DNA from: Candidatus Stackebrandtia excrementipullorum
GTDB lineage: Bacteria; Actinomycetota; Actinomycetes; Mycobacteriales; Micromonosporaceae
Assembly (NCBI GenBank): GCA_019113825.1
Contig: DXGR01000005.1
Coordinates: forward strand, 1 to 57,660
Direction: 5' to 3'
DNA: 57,660 nucleotides
Position numbers and translations under genes: made by a program
Notes under the pieces: generated by a model
Told to the model about the DNA's origin: nothing
Databases searched by the model: none
Seen by the model: the letters and a program-made list of their open reading frames with translations, nothing else
Shown here: positions 7,746 to 18,212 of the stretch, piece after piece
Numbering within the stretch: position 1 is the first letter of the stretch
How the letters are laid out: each line of letters opens with the position of its first letter

Positions 7746-8870
7746 ATGTCCGATTTTCGTAACCTGGCCAAGCGTGCGTTCCGCATGCCCATGTCACGTC
7801 GCAACCCCGAACCTCCAACGGTGCGGTCGGAACCACCGACTCCGACCGGCCAGAAAAGCCTTATCGACTCCGCGCTGTACCGAGACGGTCGGCGCGTGCA
7901 CACACCGGAATCGTTGGCCGAGACATATCGGATGGCTCGAGCCGACCCGGCCACCATGGCCTGGATCGGTCTACGAAAGCCCTCGGAGGCCGAACTTGTC
8001 TCCTTGGCCGCCGAGTTCGACCTGCACGAACTGGCCCTCGAGGACGCCATGGAGGCGCACCAGCGGGCCAAACTGGAACGATACGGCGAAACACTGTTCG
8101 TGGTGCTGCGGGCGGCCCGGTACAACGACGCTTCGGAAAGCGTCGACTTCAGCGAACTGCACATCTTCGTCGGCCCGGGATTCGTCCTGACCGTCCGGCA
8201 CGGACGCGCCCCCGACCTGTCCGCCGTTCGCCAACGCATGGAGTCCGAACCCGAGCTGCTCGCTCGAGGCCACGAAGCCGTGCTCTATGCGATCTTCGAC
8301 GCCGTCGTCGACGGTTACGCGCCCGTCGTGGCGGGCCTTCGAAACGACATCGACGAGATAGAGACCGAGGTTTTCGGCGGTGACCCGGCGGTGTCACGGC
8401 GGATCTACGAACTGTCGCGCGAGGTCGTGCAGTTCGAACGCGCGGTACGTCCCCTCGCCGGCATGCTCAAGGCGCTCGCCGCAGGATGGGAGAAGTACGA
8501 CGTCGACCCCGAACTGCGCCGCTACCTGCGCGACGTGGCCGATCACGCCGCCGTGGTCATGGAACAGGTCGACACCTTTCGGCACGCTCTGGCCGACATG
8601 CTGACCGTCAACGCCACCCTGGTCGCGCAGCAACAGAACGCCGAGATGCAGGCGATGACGCAGGCCAGTCTCGAGCAGAACGAGGAGATAAAGCGCATCT
8701 CCTCGTGGGCGGCGATCCTGTTTGCGCCCACGCTGATCGGGACGGTCTACGGCATGAACTTCGACATTCCCGAACTGAAGCTCGCTTTCGGGTACCCGAT
8801 GGCTCTGGCCATGATGGTCACGACATGCGTCGGTTTGTATCTGGTGTTCAAGAGACGCAACTGGTTGTGA
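7746..8870 (+). CDS. corA: CorA-family magnesium/cobalt channel
   Basis: This is a 374-residue CorA-type divalent cation channel. It has a large cytosolic N-terminal domain, a long helix rich in charged residues, and two C-terminal membrane helices. The signature YGMNF occurs at the end of the first membrane helix and the C-terminus is FKRRNWL, as in the family. CorA pentamers let Mg2+ into the cell and close when cytosolic Mg2+ is high. I used the ATG at 7746 (MSDFRNLAKR). A GTG five codons upstream (7731) is possible but has no ribosome binding site. A perfect-arm terminator follows at 8917. Confidence 0.93.
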   Translation: MSDFRNLAKRAFRMPMSRRNPEPPTVRSEPPTPTGQKSLIDSALYRDGRRVHTPESLAETYRMARADPATMAWIGLRKPSEAELVSLAAEFDLHELALEDAMEAHQRAKLERYGETLFVVLRAARYNDASESVDFSELHIFVGPGFVLTVRHGRAPDLSAVRQRMESEPELLARGHEAVLYAIFDAVVDGYAPVVAGLRNDIDEIETEVFGGDPAVSRRIYELSREVVQFERAVRPLAGMLKALAAGWEKYDVDPELRRYLRDVADHAAVVMEQVDTFRHALADMLTVNATLVAQQQNAEMQAMTQASLEQNEEIKRISSWAAILFAPTLIGTVYGMNFDIPELKLAFGYPMALAMMVTTCVGLYLVFKRRNWL

Positions 8871-8916
8871 CGGCCGCTCACGAAGCCTCGTCGGTCGGGT
8901 GAATCGCCGACGAACA

Positions 8917-8966
8917 GACCGGCCCGGCTGCGAGCTCCGCACAGCGGTTTCGCAGCCGGGCCGGTC
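8917..8966. terminator. bidirectional terminator between corA and the Nudix gene
   Basis: GACCGGCCCGGCTGCGA (8917-8933) and its exact complement (8950-8966) form a perfect 17-bp stem with a 16-nt loop. It lies between two convergent genes that end at 8870 and 8972. Confidence 0.85.
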
Positions 8967-8971
8967 GTACG

Positions 8972-9608
8972 TCAGTACCCGGGGTCCCCGGGAAGCAGGA
9001 TGGTCGCCGAGCCGTCGTCGGTGAAGTTGATACGCGGCAGCACCGGCGCCAAGTCCCGTTCGCCTGCGGTCGACAACACACTGTCGACGGTTAGATGTCC
9101 GGCCAGTTCCCGAAGCGCGACGGTCGTCGGCGGCAGCATGTTCGCCGTCAAGTCGCGCAACGCCTCCTTCGGGGACAGCCAGCCGGCCCAGTCGGCTTCG
9201 CCACTGATGTCCATCGGTATTGCGTCGTCCGGCTGCCTGGCCACGTAAAACCACGTGTCGTACCTGCGGGGCTCGAACTCCGGAGTCACCCAGCGGCTCC
9301 ACGCATGAAGCTCACGCAGTTTCAGCCCGGTCTCCTCGCGTACCTCCCGAAGCGCCGCCGATTGGACGTCGATGTCGGACGGGTCCATACCTCCACCTGG
9401 GAAAGCGTAGAGGCCACCCGCGAAGGCCATGGACGTTTTGCGGCGGATCAGATATACCTCGATTCCTCCGCAAGTGCCCGCGATGTGAGGTAGGTCCCGC
9501 AGCACCATGACCGTCGCCGCTCGGCGCGCCTCGGCCGGTTGCTCCCCGTCCGCGTAGAAACGCCTGGCCCGTTCGATGAACGCCCGGGGAAGTTTTCGGC
9601 TTGTCGCA

Positions 9609-9619
<11 letters not shown>
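8972..9619 (-). CDS. Nudix hydrolase
   Basis: This 215-residue protein has a Nudix core. FPGGGMDPSD opens the motif and ALREVREETGL supplies the REUxEExGU metal-binding part. The Glu that usually follows G-x5 is Ile here, a change I believe also occurs in GGGVDPRD-type actinobacterial Nudix proteins. Nudix enzymes hydrolyse nucleoside diphosphates linked to another group, such as CoA or ADP-ribose; the substrate here is unknown. The start ATG (9619) lies 11 bases inside the end of the thiolase gene, so the two are probably cotranscribed. The thiolase neighbour makes an acyl-CoA substrate thinkable but unproven. Confidence 0.88.
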
Positions 9620-10763
<1,144 letters not shown>

Positions 10764-10911
10764 CTACCGGACGATACCGGCAGCTTCAACCCGGAAGAAG
10801 ATGCAGGAAGCCGCCTTCGAACCTTGTCGAGTGCCTGACGCCTTGTTGGAGTGGAGAGGCCTGTGCGCACCGAACACCGGGCCGACCGGTGGGTTCAAAG
10901 ACGGCTTCTTG

Positions 10912-11913
10912 TCAGAAGAGGGGACGAACGAGGAAGTACACACCGGCGGCAACGGCACCGGCGGCGGGGAAGGTGAGAATCCAGGCCATGACGATGTTGC
11001 CGGCGACGCCCCAACGGACCGCGGCCAGGCCTTTCGTCGTACCGACACCCATGATCGCCGAGGTGATGGTGTGGGTCGTGGAGATGGGGGCTCCGAACAC
11101 CAGCGCGTTCGTGTACAGGACACCGCTGGCGACCGTTTCGGCCGCGAAACCTTCAGCGGGTCCCAGGTCGATGACCTTACGACCGAGGGTTTTGATGATG
11201 CGCCAACCACCGGCGTAGGTGCCCGCGGCCAGAACCGCCGCCGACGACACGAAAACCCATTCGGGAATGTGACTGGTGTCGTCTTGGAAACCACCGATGT
11301 ACAGGGCGAGCACGACGATACCCATGGTCTTTGCCGCGTCCTGCATACCGTGACCGACCGACATGCCGGCCGCCGATATGGACTGCGCGACACGGAAACC
11401 GCGGTTGAGCTTCCGCGGATTCCCGTTGCGGAATATCCACATGATGGCGATCATCGCGCCGAAACCGAGGACGAGACCGACCACTGGGGAGGCGATCATC
11501 GGGATGACGACCTTTTCGAAGATCCCGTCCCACAGGACCTCGTAGCCGCCGACCAGGGTTGCGCCGACCAGGCCGCCGAACAGTGCGTGCGAAGACGAGG
11601 ACGGCAGGCCGAACCACCAGGTGACCATGTTCCAGGTGATGGCCCCCAGCACCCCGGCCAGGACCACCGCCAACCCGACACGTTCCTGAGGGATGGTTAC
11701 CAGGCCCGAGCCGACGGTCTGAGCCACTTTTGCGCCGAGATGGGCACCGATGAAGTTACCGACCGCGGCCATCGCCAGAGCCTGGCGGGGAGTGAGGGCC
11801 CGCGTCGACACCGAGGTGGCGATGGCATTGGCGGCGTCGTGAAAGCCGTTGGTGTAGTCAAAGATCATCGCCGCGAAAATGACGGCGATGACCCCGATGA
11901 GCATCGGGTCCAC
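10912..11913 (-). CDS. PiT-family inorganic phosphate transporter
   Basis: This 333-residue membrane protein has about ten hydrophobic segments. Both PiT signature repeats are visible: FDYTNGFHDAANAIATSVSTRAL near the N-terminus and GAPISTTHTITSAIMGVG near the C-terminus. PiT proteins take up metal-phosphate complexes with H+ or Na+. The GTG start at 11913 has AAAGGA seven bases upstream, inside the end of the DUF47 gene, whose stop is immediately adjacent. The two form a DUF47-pit operon, a very common pair. Confidence 0.95.
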   Translation of the reverse strand: MDPMLIGVIAVIFAAMIFDYTNGFHDAANAIATSVSTRALTPRQALAMAAVGNFIGAHLGAKVAQTVGSGLVTIPQERVGLAVVLAGVLGAITWNMVTWWFGLPSSSSHALFGGLVGATLVGGYEVLWDGIFEKVVIPMIASPVVGLVLGFGAMIAIMWIFRNGNPRKLNRGFRVAQSISAAGMSVGHGMQDAAKTMGIVVLALYIGGFQDDTSHIPEWVFVSSAAVLAAGTYAGGWRIIKTLGRKVIDLGPAEGFAAETVASGVLYTNALVFGAPISTTHTITSAIMGVGTTKGLAAVRWGVAGNIVMAWILTFPAAGAVAAGVYFLVRPLF

Positions 11914-12543
11914 TTACGATTCCTTTACCGAGATCGTCTCGATGGTGTTGGAGACGTGCTCGAAGGCATCGCAGGCTTTCTCCAGCTCGTCGGCGACCTC
12001 TTTGAGCTTCATGACCGTCAGAGCCTCGTATTCGCCCGAGAACAGGCGCACCAGCAGCATGCGGTAGACGCGGTCGCCGTCGTTTTCGAGGCGGTTGCAT
12101 TCGATCCAGTAGTCGCGAAGCGACGCGTCCATGCCTTTGAGTTTCGGCATGGCCTGGGCGGTGATCTCGGCCTGTTTGACCAGGACCTCGAACATCTCGA
12201 CCATTTCCCGTGGCGGCGAGGGGAGCTCCGAGAGGCCGTACAGATAGACGAGGTTCGCCGCCGCCTCGATGTGGTCGACGACGTCGTCCAGCTGTGAGCC
12301 CAGGGCGTACATGTCTTCACGGTCGAGTGGTGTCACGAACGTCGAGTTGATCTTGTTGAACAGCCCGTGCGTGATGTTGTCGTTGTCGTGCTCGACCTCT
12401 ACGAGTCGCTCCGACACCGACTGGGTATCGACCTCCGGCTCAGCCAGTTCAGACAGAATCGCGGTGGCATTAACGATATTGTTTGCCGCATCGGTGAAGA
12501 ATTTGTAGAACGCATCATCCTGCGGACGCAGTGAAAACCGCAC
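11914..12543 (-). CDS. DUF47 (PhoU-like) phosphate transport accessory protein
   Basis: This 209-residue all-helical protein matches the DUF47 family, which is related to PhoU. It has an FSLRPQDDAFYKFF start, acidic E-x-x-x-D clusters (for example EVEHDNDNITH and RLENDGDRVYR) thought to bind metal, and a helical C-terminus. DUF47 proteins are thought to regulate the neighbouring PiT transporter. The start is ATG 12543, and the stop directly precedes the pit GTG. Confidence 0.93.
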   Translation of the reverse strand: MRFSLRPQDDAFYKFFTDAANNIVNATAILSELAEPEVDTQSVSERLVEVEHDNDNITHGLFNKINSTFVTPLDREDMYALGSQLDDVVDHIEAAANLVYLYGLSELPSPPREMVEMFEVLVKQAEITAQAMPKLKGMDASLRDYWIECNRLENDGDRVYRMLLVRLFSGEYEALTVMKLKEVADELEKACDAFEHVSNTIETISVKES

Positions 12544-12618
12544 CTGTCACCTCAAGAACACAACATTGACAGGCATCACCGAGTGGCAACGCCGCCGTTC
12601 ACGATACATTCATCTTGC

Positions 12619-14610
12619 TTAAGCCCGCGCAGAGTCCGGTACCTGCCCGGAGAGCCTTCCCAAAGCGCCGTGAACCTTGTCCGCATCCGTCGTATACCAC
12701 AAGGGCGGCAACGTTTTCCTAAGATAGGGACCGTAGGATCGTGCCGTGTGAAGCCGGGGGTCCAATACCGCGGCCACACCTTTGTCCGAACCGGTTCGAA
12801 TGAGCCTCCCCACACCCTGCGCCAGTCGAATCGCCGCATGCGGGACGCTCACCGTTGCGAAACCGGAACCTCCGGCCGCATCGGCGGCCGCCGCCCGTGC
12901 CGCCGACAGCGGCTCATCGGGGCGAGGAAACGGCAGGCGATCCACCACGACCAGCTGACACGCGTCACCGGGAACGTCGACGCCTTGCCAGAGGGACATG
13001 ACTCCCAGCAACACCGAGCTTGGATCGGCTTTGAACTTTTTGACAAGGAGGGGGATGGTCTCCTCCCCCTGGAGAAGGACCGGCAGATCGGTTCGATCAC
13101 GCAACACCTCGGCGGCGGTGTCGGCGGCGCGTCGCGACGAGAAAAGACCGAGAGCGCGTCCACCCAACGCCGTGACAAGCTTCACGAGCTCGTCGGCGGC
13201 GGCGTCCGACAACCCCGATGCGGTCGGCCGCGGGAGGTGCGCGGCGACGTACAGAATGCCCTGCTTGCGGTAGTCGAACGGTGAACCGACGTCGAGGCCA
13301 CGCCACATCGGTCCCGAGTTGCCGTCGGCGGGCTGCTCGGTCCCGGTGTGTTCGTTCTCCTTGCGCAGGCCCAGGGACCCCGCGATGCTGTCGAACGTTC
13401 CGCCCAAGGTCAACGTTGCGGAGGTCGCCACGACCGTGCGGTCGGCGAACAGCTCTTCCCCCAAGAGTCCCGACACCGACAGCGGCGCGACCACGAGTGA
13501 TCGTCCCCTGCCGTCGCCTTCGCACCACCGCACGTCGGATTCGGCATCGATGAGGCACCGCTGCGCCGTTTCCTGCGCCTCGGTCAGCTGAGACTTCAAC
13601 TGGGTACGGGCCATGTGGTCCGCAGCGTCGGGACGGACGTTACCGATACCGCTGACGGCTTCCCGGCACACCGCCTCCAACAGGGTCAAAGCCTGATTCA
13701 AGGACTCGGGAAGTTCCAGAAGACGGGTGTTCGGGCACTCCGCCATCGCCACACCCAGCAGGTCGGCGGCCTCGGCGATACGGGCCGAGACGTCACCGCC
13801 GCAGATCTTCGTCGACCGACGCGACAACCTGTCCAACGACGACGCCGACAGTTCCGCGCGGGCGGCGGAGGTGGTGCGGTCGGCCAGCTCGTGAGCTTCG
13901 TCCACGATCAGCAGTGAATGGTCGGGCAGGATTGTCCGGTTGTGCATGAGATCGATCGACAGCAATGCATGGTTGGTGATCACGATGTCGGCGCTACGGG
14001 CACGCTCCCGCGCCGCTTCGGCGAAACACTCGTTACCCCATCGACAGTTGGTCGCACCGACACAGTCACGCGCCGACGTCGACACCTGCCGCCACGCCGC
14101 CTCAGACACACCGGGGTCCAGGTCGTCGCGGTCACCGGTGTCGGTGTCGGAGGCCCACTCGGTGAGGCGCCCGATGTCGATACCCAGTTTCGACCGTTGC
14201 CCCAGCCAACCGTCGTCCTCACCGCCGTCGAAAAGAGTGTCCTCTTCGTCGGCGCCGATTTTGGCGGGGCACAGGTAGTGGTGCCGCCCCTTGAACACCG
14301 CGAACGTCGGTGTGCGTCCCAGCACCCCCGCGACGGACTCGGCAAGTCGCGGAAGGTCGGTGGCGATCAATTGCGACTGCAGAGCCAACGTCGCCGTCGA
14401 GATCACCACCGGTCCGTCCGCCAGAAGCGCGGGCGCCAAATAGGCCAGTGACTTTCCGGTGCCGGTACCGGCTTGAGCCAGCAGATGGACGCCGGTGTCC
14501 AGCGATTCGGCGATGGCGGCGGCCATCTGTTGTTGGCCGGGTCGGATCTCGCCTGCCGGGACGGCGGAAATCGCGGCGTCCAGCAGTTGGTCGACTGTCG
14601 GTTTGGTCAC
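12619..14610 (-). CDS. dinG: DinG/XPD-like ATP-dependent DNA helicase
   Basis: This 663-residue superfamily 2 helicase has Walker A GTGTGKS (48-54) and a DEAH box in LIVDEAHEL. A four-cysteine cluster characteristic of the iron-sulfur XPD/DinG branch is split between LCPAK and CVGATNCRWGNECF. C-terminal helicase motifs SLWQGVDVPG and QGVGRLIRTGSDKG are also present. DinG-type enzymes unwind DNA 5' to 3' and help resolve R-loops and damaged forks. The start is GTG 14610-14608, which overlaps the upstream permease stop as GTGA. The open frame extends much further upstream but is antisense-like sequence inside the permease gene. Confidence 0.92.
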   Translation of the reverse strand: MTKPTVDQLLDAAISAVPAGEIRPGQQQMAAAIAESLDTGVHLLAQAGTGTGKSLAYLAPALLADGPVVISTATLALQSQLIATDLPRLAESVAGVLGRTPTFAVFKGRHHYLCPAKIGADEEDTLFDGGEDDGWLGQRSKLGIDIGRLTEWASDTDTGDRDDLDPGVSEAAWRQVSTSARDCVGATNCRWGNECFAEAARERARSADIVITNHALLSIDLMHNRTILPDHSLLIVDEAHELADRTTSAARAELSASSLDRLSRRSTKICGGDVSARIAEAADLLGVAMAECPNTRLLELPESLNQALTLLEAVCREAVSGIGNVRPDAADHMARTQLKSQLTEAQETAQRCLIDAESDVRWCEGDGRGRSLVVAPLSVSGLLGEELFADRTVVATSATLTLGGTFDSIAGSLGLRKENEHTGTEQPADGNSGPMWRGLDVGSPFDYRKQGILYVAAHLPRPTASGLSDAAADELVKLVTALGGRALGLFSSRRAADTAAEVLRDRTDLPVLLQGEETIPLLVKKFKADPSSVLLGVMSLWQGVDVPGDACQLVVVDRLPFPRPDEPLSAARAAAADAAGGSGFATVSVPHAAIRLAQGVGRLIRTGSDKGVAAVLDPRLHTARSYGPYLRKTLPPLWYTTDADKVHGALGRLSGQVPDSARA

Positions 14611-15875
14611 GCCGTGACGGTACCCGGCGGGGGTGACTCCTCGGAGGGCTCCTCCTTCGGAGGAGGCGGCTTGAGTCTCAGCTGCCTCACACCGGCGTTG
14701 ATCACCGCGACCAGCGGTACGGCGATCAACGCGCCGATGATGCCGGCCAGGACCACACCACCACCAACGGCGAGGACGACCGCCAACGGGTGGATGCTGA
14801 CAGCGCGTCCCATGAGGAGTGGTTGCAGTACGTTGCCTTCGAGCTGCTGTACCGCGAGCACGAGAATCAGCACGATCAACGCCGTGACCCAGTCGTCTCC
14901 GACCAGTGCGACGAGCACTGCGACGGCACCGGAGACGGTCGCGCCCACGATCGGGACGAATGCGCCGAGGAACACCAGCGCCGCCAACGGAACGGCCAAC
15001 GGCACGTCCAGCCACACGAGCCCGGCGCCTATCCCGATGGCGTCGATGACCGCGACCAGGATCGTCGCCCGCACATAGGAGACCAGTGACCGCCAGGACG
15101 CGTTTCCGGCCCGGAGCATCGGTTCTGCTGCGGCCGCCGGAAGCATGCCGACCAAGAAGTTCCAGATGCGGCGACCGTCGCGCATGAAGAAGAAGGTGGT
15201 GAACAACACCAGGAAGAGACCGGTGAGGAAGGTCAAGGCGACACCGAGCGTGATGCCGGCCGTTTCCGCGGCGCTTCCCGGGTCTGCGGCCAAATATTGC
15301 CCCACGGCCTTGCTCAACTGATCGAAGAAGCTGTCGATCTGTTCCTGTTCCAGGTGAAGGGGACCCTCGATGAGCCACGTCTGGATGGTTTGGAACCCCT
15401 CCTGGACGTTGGCGACCAGTTGAGGCACACCGTCGATGAATTGGTTGATCACGAAGGTGAGAACTCCCACCACAGTGGCCAAACCCGCGATGAGTACGAC
15501 CACCGAGGCCAGCGACCGCGGCACGTGCACACGGATCAACAACGCCGCCAACGGCTGCAACATGGCCGCCAACAGCAGGGAGATCAGGACGGGGATGACG
15601 ACGACGGCGAGCATGTCGGCCAGGTAGAGGATTCCGATGACGGCGGCGGCGATGGCCAGGGACCGCCATGCCCAACTGGAGGCGACCTTCAGTGACCGCG
15701 GCACCCCGGGGTCGTCGTCTTCGGGTGCGTTCTCAGGTGTGGGTGGAGGGGGAGGTAGTTCGGGGGGGTCTTCGTTGCGGTATCTCGCCTGCTCGACCCG
15801 TTCCACGTATGGGTTGTTCCGTAGAGCTGCCCACACCTGCCGAGCCCGGGCGGTCGACCGGCTCAGCCGGCTCAT
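14607..15875 (-). CDS. AI-2E family (PerM-like) transporter
   Basis: This 422-residue membrane protein has an N-terminal cytosolic region rich in prolines, then two membrane segments, a periplasmic loop, and further segments. The family blocks FMRDGRRIW, FLGAFVPIVGA and GNVLQPLLMGRAVSIHPL are present. Members export small solutes; autoinducer-2 is the name-giving case, but the substrate here is unknown. The ATG at 15875 has GAGG about six bases upstream; an ATG at 15896 is an alternative. It is followed by dinG with a 4-base overlap. Confidence 0.9.
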   Translation of the reverse strand: MSRLSRSTARARQVWAALRNNPYVERVEQARYRNEDPPELPPPPPTPENAPEDDDPGVPRSLKVASSWAWRSLAIAAAVIGILYLADMLAVVVIPVLISLLLAAMLQPLAALLIRVHVPRSLASVVVLIAGLATVVGVLTFVINQFIDGVPQLVANVQEGFQTIQTWLIEGPLHLEQEQIDSFFDQLSKAVGQYLAADPGSAAETAGITLGVALTFLTGLFLVLFTTFFFMRDGRRIWNFLVGMLPAAAAEPMLRAGNASWRSLVSYVRATILVAVIDAIGIGAGLVWLDVPLAVPLAALVFLGAFVPIVGATVSGAVAVLVALVGDDWVTALIVLILVLAVQQLEGNVLQPLLMGRAVSIHPLAVVLAVGGGVVLAGIIGALIAVPLVAVINAGVRQLRLKPPPPKEEPSEESPPPGTVTA

Positions 15876-16009
15876 GGTGCCCTCATCGGATTTCACTGTC
15901 CCAAGCCTTCGCTGCTGTAATCGTGAACACCACCGTACCCAAAGACAACATGTATGAAGTCCCCTTTTTGGCGCCTACCGGGAGGTAGTCGACGCTCGGC
16001 GAGGGGCGG

Positions 16010-16015
16010 TATGGT
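16010..16015 (+). promoter_or_regulatory. -10 box of a leaderless promoter
   Basis: TATGGT lies eight bases before the GTG at 16024, with no Shine-Dalgarno in between. The arrangement predicts a transcript that begins at the start codon. Confidence 0.55.
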
Positions 16016-16023
16016 GTGCTGCT

Positions 16024-16356
16024 GTGACCGCATACGACACCGAGACCGGCCTCCCCATCCGCCTACTCCACGACCGCCTTCTGGTGCGTGTCGACAGTGA
16101 GGGCGAACGCCGTTCCGCCGCAGGGATCGTGATACCGGCGACCGCGTCGATCGGGCACCGACTGTCGTGGGCTCGCGCGGTCGCGGTAGGCCCTTTGGTG
16201 CGGTCGGTGCAGGTCGAGGACCGTGTCCTGTTCGACCCGGACGATCGTTCTGAAGTAGAGCTTCACGGTGAGGATTACGTGTTGCTGCGTGAGCGAGACA
16301 TCCACGCCGTCGCCGCGCCTCACATAGACGACAACGGCACCGGTTTGTATCTGTGA
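16024..16356 (+). CDS. GroES-like (Cpn10) co-chaperonin paralogue
   Basis: This 110-residue protein has a Cpn10 fold. LLHDRLLVR opens the barrel, GIVIPATA replaces the usual mobile-loop GIVLPDTA, and DRVLFDP, GEDYVLLRERDI and a variable tail follow. There is no groEL next to it, so it is not a standard groESL operon. It may be a second, specialised GroES or a stand-alone stress protein. Start GTG has a -10 box eight bases before it. Family membership is clear; partner and role are not. Confidence 0.82.
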   Translation: MTAYDTETGLPIRLLHDRLLVRVDSEGERRSAAGIVIPATASIGHRLSWARAVAVGPLVRSVQVEDRVLFDPDDRSEVELHGEDYVLLRERDIHAVAAPHIDDNGTGLYL

Positions 16357-16399
16357 CGATTCACTCGGAAATGGATTTCGGGAATCGTCGGTAATGCCG

Positions 16400-16405
16400 T
16401 AGTCT
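16400..16405 (+). promoter_or_regulatory. -10 box of a leaderless promoter
   Basis: TAGTCT lies seven bases before the ATG at 16413. No ribosome binding site is visible. Confidence 0.55.
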
Positions 16406-16412
16406 GCGCCAC

Positions 16413-18095
16413 ATGAGACTTATCGATCAGATCGCGGACAGATATGTCGACGAATCCATCAAGCTCAGCCCGGGATTGGCCACTTTCCTGGGCGTCCCCG
16501 GATTCGAGGACAAGATCGACGACCTGTCACCTGCGGGACTGGCGGCTCAAGCGGACTTGGATCGTCGGACTCTCGACGAATTGCGCAGCACGGAACCCTG
16601 CGACGAACGCGAACAGGTTGCCAAAGAGGCGATGACCGAGCGTCTCGAACTCGCGTTGGAACGATATGAGGCCGGAGACGCTCATTTGAGCCTCAACGTG
16701 TTGGGGAGCGGTGTACACGGTGTGCGCCAGCTGTTCGACATCATGAACATCGAGGACGCCGAGGGCGCGGCCAACGTCGTGGCCCGTCTGAACGCGGTAC
16801 CCGTCGCGTTCGAACAGTACGCCGACACGTTGCGTTCCGAAGCGTCCGCCGGCCGGGTCGCCGCGCGGCGGCAGGTCACCGAGGTCGCGTCACACTGCGA
16901 CAACTGGAACGGTGCTTCCGGGGACGACTTTTGGGCCGGTTTGATCAAACGGGTCACCGTGGACGGTGAGCCCCCGACGGGCGAACTCGCCGCCGCCTTG
17001 GAAGAGGGCGCGCAGGCCGCCCGCGCCGCCACCGCCACATTCGCGGAGTTCCTGCGTAACGAGTTGGCGCCGGTCGCCCCGGAGAAGGACGCGGTCGGTC
17101 GGGATCGTTACGCCCGGGCTTCCCGCTACTTCCTGGGAGCCGCAGTGGATCTCGAGGAGACGTACGCGTGGGGCTGGGAGGAGCTGCACCGTATCGAAAC
17201 GGAGATGGCGCGCGTCGCCGACCGGATCAAATCCGGTGCCGACGTCGACGAGGCCGTTGCGGTTTTGGACGCCGACCCCGAACAGACACTGCCGGACAAG
17301 GATGCGTTCCGGGACTGGATGCAGGAGCTGGCCGACGCGACGATCGCGGACATGGCCGACACCCACTTCGACATTCCCGAACCGGTCCGTCGCATCGAAT
17401 GCATGATCGCTCCGACCAGCGACGGTGCCATTTACTACACCGGTCCCAGTGAGGACTTCACCCGACCGGGCCGCATGTGGTGGTCGGTACCGCCGGAGCA
17501 GGAGACCTTCTCCAAGTGGCGTGAGGTCACCACCGTCTACCACGAGGGCGTCCCCGGTCACCACCTCCAGGTGGGACAGAGCGCATACCGTTCCGAACTT
17601 CTCAACCGGTACCAGCGGCAGCTGCTGTGGTGCTCCGGGCACGGCGAGGGGTGGGCCCTGTACTCCGAACGTCTCATGGAGGAACTCGGATACCTGGACG
17701 ACCCGGCCATCCGGCTCGGGATGCTCGACGCGCAGGCGTTTCGTGCCACTCGCGTGATCGTCGACATCGGTGTTCACCTGGAACTGGAGATACCGGCCGA
17801 CAACCCGTTCGGTTTCGCTCCCGGTCAGGTCTGGACCCCCGAACTGGCATGGGACTTCCTGCGCGCCCACTGCCGGATCGAGGACAAGATGCTGCAGTTC
17901 GAGCTCAACCGTTACCTCGGCTGGCCGGGACAGGCACCGTCCTACAAGGTCGGAGAGCGCATCTGGATGGCTGCTCGTGACGAGTACAAGGAACGCAAGG
18001 GCGAGGCGTTCAACCTCAAACAGTTCCACACCGACGCCCTCAACCTGGGGTCGCTGGGGCTGGAGCCCTTCCAGGCCGCGCTGAAGCGCATCTGA
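16413..18095 (+). CDS. DUF885 family metallopeptidase-like protein
   Basis: This 560-residue soluble protein has the DUF885 metal motif HEGVPGHHLQ (about residues 377-387) followed by a downstream HGEGWALYSERLMEELG that supplies the third ligand. The family resembles zinc dipeptidases of the M2/M3 type; substrates are largely unknown. There is no signal peptide, so it acts in the cytosol. The ATG at 16413 has a -10 box seven bases upstream, and a stem-loop follows at 18106. Long antisense frames lie across the gene but have no homology. Confidence 0.92.
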   Translation: MRLIDQIADRYVDESIKLSPGLATFLGVPGFEDKIDDLSPAGLAAQADLDRRTLDELRSTEPCDEREQVAKEAMTERLELALERYEAGDAHLSLNVLGSGVHGVRQLFDIMNIEDAEGAANVVARLNAVPVAFEQYADTLRSEASAGRVAARRQVTEVASHCDNWNGASGDDFWAGLIKRVTVDGEPPTGELAAALEEGAQAARAATATFAEFLRNELAPVAPEKDAVGRDRYARASRYFLGAAVDLEETYAWGWEELHRIETEMARVADRIKSGADVDEAVAVLDADPEQTLPDKDAFRDWMQELADATIADMADTHFDIPEPVRRIECMIAPTSDGAIYYTGPSEDFTRPGRMWWSVPPEQETFSKWREVTTVYHEGVPGHHLQVGQSAYRSELLNRYQRQLLWCSGHGEGWALYSERLMEELGYLDDPAIRLGMLDAQAFRATRVIVDIGVHLELEIPADNPFGFAPGQVWTPELAWDFLRAHCRIEDKMLQFELNRYLGWPGQAPSYKVGERIWMAARDEYKERKGEAFNLKQFHTDALNLGSLGLEPFQAALKRI

Positions 18096-18105
18096 TAACA
18101 CGACG

Positions 18106-18139
18106 TCGGTCCGGTCGGTGACGCAATCGGCCGGACCGA
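18106..18139 (+). terminator. stem-loop after the DUF885 gene
   Basis: TCGGTCCGG (18106-18114) pairs with CCGGACCGA (18131-18139), just after the stop codon and before the next promoter. Confidence 0.6.
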
Positions 18140-18199
18140 GGTTCGTACATCGCGGGCACCGAGTCCCTTCGACCGTCACCGCCGATGATGCGGCTGGCC

Positions 18200-18205
18200 G
18201 ATAAT
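18200..18205 (+). promoter_or_regulatory. -10 box of a leaderless promoter
   Basis: GATAAT lies seven bases before the ATG at 18213. It is the closest match to the TATAAT consensus among the leaderless-type promoters in this window. Confidence 0.6.
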
Positions 18206-18212
18206 CGGGCAC

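Noticed and set aside
10801-12297. A 498-codon open frame antisense to the pit/DUF47 operon
   Set aside because: Composition is shadow-like (H, D, R and G rich), and the opposite strand has two well-supported genes.
14611-15675. N-terminal extension of the dinG open frame to 1018 codons
   Set aside because: The extra 350 residues are arginine-rich shadow sequence inside the permease gene. The helicase family N-terminus begins at GTG 14610.
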